Assembly (NCBI GenBank): GCA_026004795.1
Contig: BPJV01000012.1
Location: forward strand, 1 to 64,000
DNA length: 64,000 bases
Direction of reading: 5' to 3'
Source of the DNA: Pirellulaceae bacterium
GTDB lineage: Bacteria > Planctomycetota > Planctomycetia > Pirellulales > Pirellulaceae
Positions within the stretch are counted from its first letter, which is position 1; each line of letters begins with the position of its first letter. The notes under the pieces are model-generated. The model did not search any database, was not told where the DNA came from, and was given only the letters and a program-made list of their open reading frames with translations. Made by a program: the position numbers and the translations under genes. Shown piece by piece: positions 59,633-64,000 of this stretch.

Positions 59633-61258
59633 TTATAAGGTCGAGTTCTCCAGCGCCACGATCCGTTGGAACCAATCCATCTGCTCGCCTTGAGCCGTTT
59701 GAAGAAAATTCCTTTCCAGGACTACCGATTCGATAAGAAACCGTAACCGCTCAAACTTCACCAACTGCAATTCGCTGCTCACGCGTTCTTCGCGTTCCCT
59801 ATCGCGGCGCAGTTCCAGATCGTGAAATTCTTCCCACGAGGGTAGATTCTCGATCTCTGACAGGAGCTTCGGCTGATCCGCTTCCGACAGCAAGGGGTTT
59901 TCGGGCCAGGTGTCGGCATCCGCCAACTCCGGCCACCTGTCCAGGATTTCTTGACGCAGTGTGCGCCGTATCCTCCACGCACTACGTCCTCGCCCCCGGC
60001 GCATCGCCGCAGCACGTTGTTGTTCGAAGCGATCTCGAAGGTTTGCCTCCGCCTCCAAGATACTCTCGATGGTTGCATGCTGAGAATCGATCCCCAACCG
60101 CTGGCATAACCCTTCGATCGCTTGGGCATTGACGGTGGACGTGTGCTGCAATAGCGCGCTCAACGGTCCTGACATGTTGAACGGTTCGCGGTTCTCGCCC
60201 ACATGGCATCTTCCCCGGTCTTCGTTGTTCGTATCCTGCTCGTTGGAGCTCCCTGCGACATCCTCGGCCATGGCATCGGGACGCCATGTTCGCTCCCAAT
60301 CGACGAAGTATCCAGGGATGAAGCTGAATGAGCGTAGAAATACATCGGAAGTGCGTAAGGGGACGTCGATTGTATCGGCATGGACCACGGCGATGGCATA
60401 CGCTTCCGCAAAGCTCACGCGACCGTCATCATTCAAATCGGCGTGGGGAAGGACCGTGCCGTTGCGGGTTCGGCCAACCATTGCTCCCCAGAAAAAACTA
60501 CTGAATTCCTGATCGTTACCGATGTCTGGGCGGCAACCTGCAGCAGGACGATCGTATCGCTGGGCAAAAAAACCAACCCGCAGCGGTTGGGCCAGCCCAT
60601 TGGCCGGCTCGAGGTCACGAAACATCGTGTATGCGAAGCCGCCACAATAGCATTGAGCCATCACCATCACCACCGAACAGGTGGAAGGCAAATCGCGCAA
60701 CCAGCGCTCCAACTCCTGCGCCTCGATGCGGCGATCGGACCAACAATCGATGGTGGTGTTCAACGGTTGTTCCCGACTTCCGCGGCTTCCGTGCGCCGTT
60801 ACGTAAATCACCAAGCGGTCTCCTTCCCGGATGGCCTCACGCAGAGCTGCTAGTTGTTCGCGCACCGCGCGCGGGTGAAGTTTTCCGGCGACTGGATCGA
60901 TGTGATGATTCCGGTAGGCCACCGCCCCCTGAGACCGACTGCGGGGACGGAAGATTCGCTGCAGAACCTGCGTTGCCGGCCCCGTTGCACCGTTCTCCGG
61001 AACCGAGTACTGCAGATCAGGCTCCGGGTCATCACCGTCGGCAAAAAGAATCGTATGCCACTGCTTAGCGACGCCATGTTCGACAAGCACCTGTTCCAGA
61101 AACAAGACATTCGCTTCCAGGGAAGCCTGATTGCCGTGAGGGGCGTAACCACCACCGAGCGTCAGGTAGTAATCCGTCGCCCATAATAACGATGCCCCAT
61201 CCAGAAAACCGATAACCACCAACGAGAGTGCCGTGGAGAAGCTTGAACAACGTGGCAT
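59633..61258 (-). CDS. Secreted caspase-like (clan CD) protein with EF-hand
   Basis: A 541-residue exported protein. After a signal sequence (FSTALSLVVIGFLDGASLLW) comes a caspase/C13-like domain: His156 in VIYVTAHGSRG and a cysteine in VVMVMAQCYCGGFA (C203, or C205) form the expected dyad, each after a hydrophobic strand. Residues 274-285 (DLNDDGRVSFAE) are a complete EF-hand calcium loop within the same domain. The C-terminal 200 residues are charged and helical (LRRDREREERVSSELQLVKF). A calcium-controlled caspase-like peptidase acting outside the cytoplasm is plausible; substrates are unknown. No clear ribosome site at ATG 61258. Confidence 0.75.
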   Translation of the reverse strand: MPRCSSFSTALSLVVIGFLDGASLLWATDYYLTLGGGYAPHGNQASLEANVLFLEQVLVEHGVAKQWHTILFADGDDPEPDLQYSVPENGATGPATQVLQRIFRPRSRSQGAVAYRNHHIDPVAGKLHPRAVREQLAALREAIREGDRLVIYVTAHGSRGSREQPLNTTIDCWSDRRIEAQELERWLRDLPSTCSVVMVMAQCYCGGFAYTMFRDLEPANGLAQPLRVGFFAQRYDRPAAGCRPDIGNDQEFSSFFWGAMVGRTRNGTVLPHADLNDDGRVSFAEAYAIAVVHADTIDVPLRTSDVFLRSFSFIPGYFVDWERTWRPDAMAEDVAGSSNEQDTNNEDRGRCHVGENREPFNMSGPLSALLQHTSTVNAQAIEGLCQRLGIDSQHATIESILEAEANLRDRFEQQRAAAMRRGRGRSAWRIRRTLRQEILDRWPELADADTWPENPLLSEADQPKLLSEIENLPSWEEFHDLELRRDREREERVSSELQLVKFERLRFLIESVVLERNFLQTAQGEQMDWFQRIVALENSTL

Positions 61259-61617
61259 CGCCTATGCTCGCTTTAGAGTTTCACTGATAATCGACCACCT
61301 TTGGCCGGTCGGCCCGCAGTCGCGTTGCACCTTCATCGGCGAGCAACGAACCTGCAGTGAATCCAACTGGCACTTCGCGAGGGGACTGCCGTTGCTCAGC
61401 TCGCATCGCCTCTCGTGGCGATGTCTGCCGTGGAGCATCCGCATAGCGATGTAGAGGCGGGCGCTGCCTTGTTTAACCCCGCGATTGGTGAAAAGACTCG
61501 AACCTTCGGCATCAAATGCAGCTTTGCGGACTGCCGAGATGGTGCTGAGCCGGTTGCGCTGACCGCAGGGATGGCACCGAAAAAATCATCACGGAAGACA
61601 GGATGGCGGCCTATGCC
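61259..61617. other. Gap without a convincing gene
   Basis: About 360 bases between two minus-strand genes. The plus-strand frame at 61415-61669 overlaps the next gene and looks spurious. No structure recognised. Confidence 0.45.
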
Positions 61618-62802
61618 TCATTGCCAATCGGGCGCTTGCCAGTGGCCGCTCTCCACGATGGTGTTATAAACCGTATCGCAGAATCGATCCGTCATGCCGG
61701 CGATGTAATGCGCGGCTGAGGAAGGAACTCCCACACTGTGGGCACGATCGATGAACCGCGGGGGAAGACGCTGCGGCTGTGCTACCAGCGCATCGAACAA
61801 ATCACGCACCCGTTGTTTGGCCCGTTCACGGATGGTGATCAATTGCGGATGGCGATAAACGTTCTCAAAGAGGAAATGGGACAACTGTTCTTTCTCGGAA
61901 GCCAGCGGCGGCGATAGGTCCAGCGTGGTCCCCAATTGACGCACGGCCAGTCCATCCAGCCCGCGCAGCGGTTCCAGAATGCTTTGCGAGCGGTCGATCA
62001 CATCGGCAACTTGCACATCGATCAAACTGTGCACGAGCGCTTTGCGGCGAGCCGTCGCATCCCCTCCTACGGGCCCCGAATTCCAATGCAAAGCGCGGCG
62101 CACCAGCTCCAACCCGCTTAACTGCTCGATGCGCAACAAACCCAACGTTAGCGCATCGTCCACGTCGTGAGCCGTGTAGGTGATACTGTCGCACAGATCG
62201 ACCAACTGGACTTCTAGAAGTGGCGGCAACGCCCCACCTTCCTCGCCGTGAGTGATGCGATAGTCCTGCCCCGCCAAGACTTCGCGGGTCAAATTCAATC
62301 CCGGATAGGGGGTGTACCGTGTTTCCAGCTCTTCCGCCAAAACCATGGCAAAGGCATTGTGGCTGAAGCCACCGTGCGCCGACAGGCATTCGTCCAGCGC
62401 CTCTTCGCCACTGTGGCCGAAGGGGGGGTGGCCGATATCGTGTAGCAGCGCTAGCGCTTCGACGAGGTCTTCATTCAAGTGCAGGACGCGAGCGATCGTT
62501 CGGGCGATGGTGGCTACTTCATGGGTGTGCGTGAGCCGCGTGCGGTGGTAGTCCCCCATATCTCCAGTGAATACCTGCATTTTGCCGCTGAGGCGACGAA
62601 ATGCAGCACTGTGCAATACCCGGTCACGATCACGTTGGTAGGGACTGCGATAGCGGTGCAACGGTTCGGCGTAACGTCTACCCGCCGAATCCCGCGAATG
62701 CATCGCATAGCTGGCTAGCGTCTTTTCCTCCCGCTCCGCCCACAAGCAGTTCTGCCACGCACAACTCTCGTTCGACTGCGAGGTGGGCAAGCTCGTGTTC
62801 AT
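61618..62802 (-). CDS. dGTPase-like HD phosphohydrolase
   Basis: A 394-residue member of the dGTP triphosphohydrolase-like family, which cuts dNTPs to nucleoside and triphosphate. Motifs: RDRDRVLHSAAFRRLSGKMQ, VFTGDMGDYHRTRLTHTHEV, the HD metal site ALLHDIGHPPFGHSGEEAL, and the later ITYTAHDVDDAL. The order and spacing follow the family. ATG 62802 is chosen; a GTG at 62817 is an alternative. It is 120 bases downstream of aspS in the same direction. Confidence 0.9.
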   Translation of the reverse strand: MNTSLPTSQSNESCAWQNCLWAEREEKTLASYAMHSRDSAGRRYAEPLHRYRSPYQRDRDRVLHSAAFRRLSGKMQVFTGDMGDYHRTRLTHTHEVATIARTIARVLHLNEDLVEALALLHDIGHPPFGHSGEEALDECLSAHGGFSHNAFAMVLAEELETRYTPYPGLNLTREVLAGQDYRITHGEEGGALPPLLEVQLVDLCDSITYTAHDVDDALTLGLLRIEQLSGLELVRRALHWNSGPVGGDATARRKALVHSLIDVQVADVIDRSQSILEPLRGLDGLAVRQLGTTLDLSPPLASEKEQLSHFLFENVYRHPQLITIRERAKQRVRDLFDALVAQPQRLPPRFIDRAHSVGVPSSAAHYIAGMTDRFCDTVYNTIVESGHWQAPDWQ

Positions 62803-62924
62803 CTCGTGACCTGCCACGGCAAGTTGAATCCTTAAGCAAAGGGCTGCATTTCCGTCTTGTTCAACTTACCGCCGTTCTTACTCGATGCCAACATCGATCG
62901 CCCCCAATGGCGCGATCGCAGGAC

Positions 62925-64000
62925 CTACTTGGTGATCGGTTTCGGTTCGATCTGAATGTGCAATTCATGAAGTTGCGCCGGATCGACCTCGCCGGGGGCT
63001 TCCGTCATCAGGTCCATGGCACGCTGCGTCTTCGGAAACGCGATGCAATCGCGAATATTGTCCAGGCCGGCAAACAACATGACCAAACGGTCCACCCCCA
63101 AGGCGATTCCTCCATGCGGCGGCGCGCCGTACCGCAGCGCATCGAGCAGGAACCCGAAACGTTCCTTGGCCATCTCGGGGGACAATCCCAGCAACTGAAA
63201 CACGGTCTGTTGCACCTGCGCATCATGGATTCGGATGGTGCCTCCGCCTGCTTCGTAACCGTTGATGACCAGGTCGTAAGCCTTGGCTCGGCACCGCTGC
63301 GGCGCCGCGCTCAGATACGAAAGGTCTTCATCCAACGGGGCCGTAAATGGATGGTGCATAGCCACCCAGCGTCCCAAATCGTGATCGAACTCGAACATGG
63401 GGAAGTCGACGACCCACGAAAAATGCATGTCCGAGGGATTGTAGAGCTGTAGCTCGCCAGCCAGACGTCGCCGCAGGCCGTTGAGGCCCTTGCACGTTAC
63501 TTCCCATGAGTCGGCTAACAACAGCAGCAGATCACCCGGTTGGGCGGCAAAAGCTTGCTTCAGGCCCGCCAGGGTGGCTTCCTCCAAGTTTTTACTGATC
63601 GGCGACCATAACGCCCCATCAGGCTCGACACGAAACCACGCCAATCCCTTAGCGCCGAAATCGTTCTTTACAAAGTCGGTCAATTCATCGATACGCTTGC
63701 GGGAAAACTCACCGGCTCGTCCTTCGACTTTGATCCCCCGTACGTGCCCGCCGGCGTCGACAGCGCCGCGAAAGACGCGGAAGGCGGTTTGTCTGGCTAG
63801 CTCGGTGCAGTCGACGATCTCCATGCCGTAGCGCAAATCCGGCGCGTCACTGCCGAACCGCCGCATCGCCTCGTCGTAACTCATCCGGGGCAAAGGCGCT
63901 GACAGTTCGATCCCCAAAAAATCTCGGGCCAACCGAACCATCAATCCGTCGATGATCCCCATCACATCGTCGGCGTCGACGAACGACATTTCCAAGTCCA
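62925..64000 (-). CDS. aspS: Aspartyl-tRNA synthetase, 3' part (runs off the window)
   Basis: The last 358 codons of a bacterial-type AspRS; the 5' end is beyond position 64000. Visible are LEMSFVDADDV of the class II core, the GAD insertion domain (AFRVFRGAVDAGGHVRGIKV) found only in bacterial AspRS, motif VVDFPMFEFDHDLGRWVAMH with HHPFTAP, and motif 3 in GGIALGVDRLVMLFAG. The enzyme charges tRNA-Asp (and tRNA-Asn in non-discriminating forms). It ends PIEPKPITK-like at TAG/TAA 62925. Confidence 0.95.
   Translation of the reverse strand, partial: DLEMSFVDADDVMGIIDGLMVRLARDFLGIELSAPLPRMSYDEAMRRFGSDAPDLRYGMEIVDCTELARQTAFRVFRGAVDAGGHVRGIKVEGRAGEFSRKRIDELTDFVKNDFGAKGLAWFRVEPDGALWSPISKNLEEATLAGLKQAFAAQPGDLLLLLADSWEVTCKGLNGLRRRLAGELQLYNPSDMHFSWVVDFPMFEFDHDLGRWVAMHHPFTAPLDEDLSYLSAAPQRCRAKAYDLVINGYEAGGGTIRIHDAQVQQTVFQLLGLSPEMAKERFGFLLDALRYGAPPHGGIALGVDRLVMLFAGLDNIRDCIAFPKTQRAMDLMTEAPGEVDPAQLHELHIQIEPKPITK

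Noticed and set aside
1-64000. tRNA, rRNA or other structured RNA genes in the gaps
   Set aside because: I read all gaps over 100 bases and found no cloverleaf, no GGTTCAAATCC-like T-arm and no RNase P or tmRNA signature. A covariance-model scan would be decisive.

Overview
The window looks like chromosomal DNA of a planctomycete, most likely of the Pirellulales type. The main evidence is a DUF1549/DUF1553 (PSCyt) plus DUF1501 cassette, a beta-RFAP synthase next to a DUF447 gene (tetrahydromethanopterin C1 chemistry outside archaea), PSP1 proteins, a Minf_1886-family protein, secreted DUF1573/VCBS/PPC proteins, and many starts with weak Shine-Dalgarno sequences. No species can be named from sequence reading alone. 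I found no rRNA, tRNA or CRISPR array.

Left part (1-10.4 kb, mostly minus strand): a formate/nitrite transporter; a GT39-like membrane glycosyltransferase carrying an in-frame 171-bp tandem repeat; a tight operon of secreted or anchored proteins (DUF1573 protein, C39-like cysteine peptidase, 14-cysteine secreted protein, membrane-anchored LolA-like protein) whose first gene is fused in frame to a GT2 glycosyltransferase; then about 1.2 kb without a convincing gene, holding an array of palindromic GC-rich repeats.

Middle part (10.4-44.5 kb): rpsA with a clear terminator, a UDP-glycosyltransferase-like gene, an alpha/beta hydrolase overlapping DUF447, beta-RFAP synthase, and a large SMC-like ATPase with two DUF4332-type helix-hairpin-helix repeats. 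These are followed by the DUF1549-DUF1501-PPC operon, a U32 (RlhA-type) protein, a hydroxyproline epimerase/D-amino-acid oxidoreductase pair, a Crp regulator with a small CxxCH membrane protein, and an aminotransferase. Next come PSP1, Minf_1886 and a tiny membrane ORF, greA with a terminator-like hairpin in its leader, YceI, an FG-GAP protein, a response regulator, bioB and a second PSP1-like gene.

Right part (44.5-64 kb): a HerA/DUF853-like ATPase gene and an XRE-type regulator gene that were probably convergent neighbours. They are now separated by an ~11 kb metal-resistance island: CusA-like RND pump, CusB-like adaptor, zinc-finger anti-sigma factor, ECF sigma factor and a His-rich metal-binding lipoprotein. 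The island is bounded by two degenerate IS3-family copies and by a ~450-bp direct duplication of the ATPase/XRE gene ends. After it come a secreted caspase-like protein with an EF-hand, a dGTPase-like HD hydrolase and the 3' part of aspS, which runs off the window.
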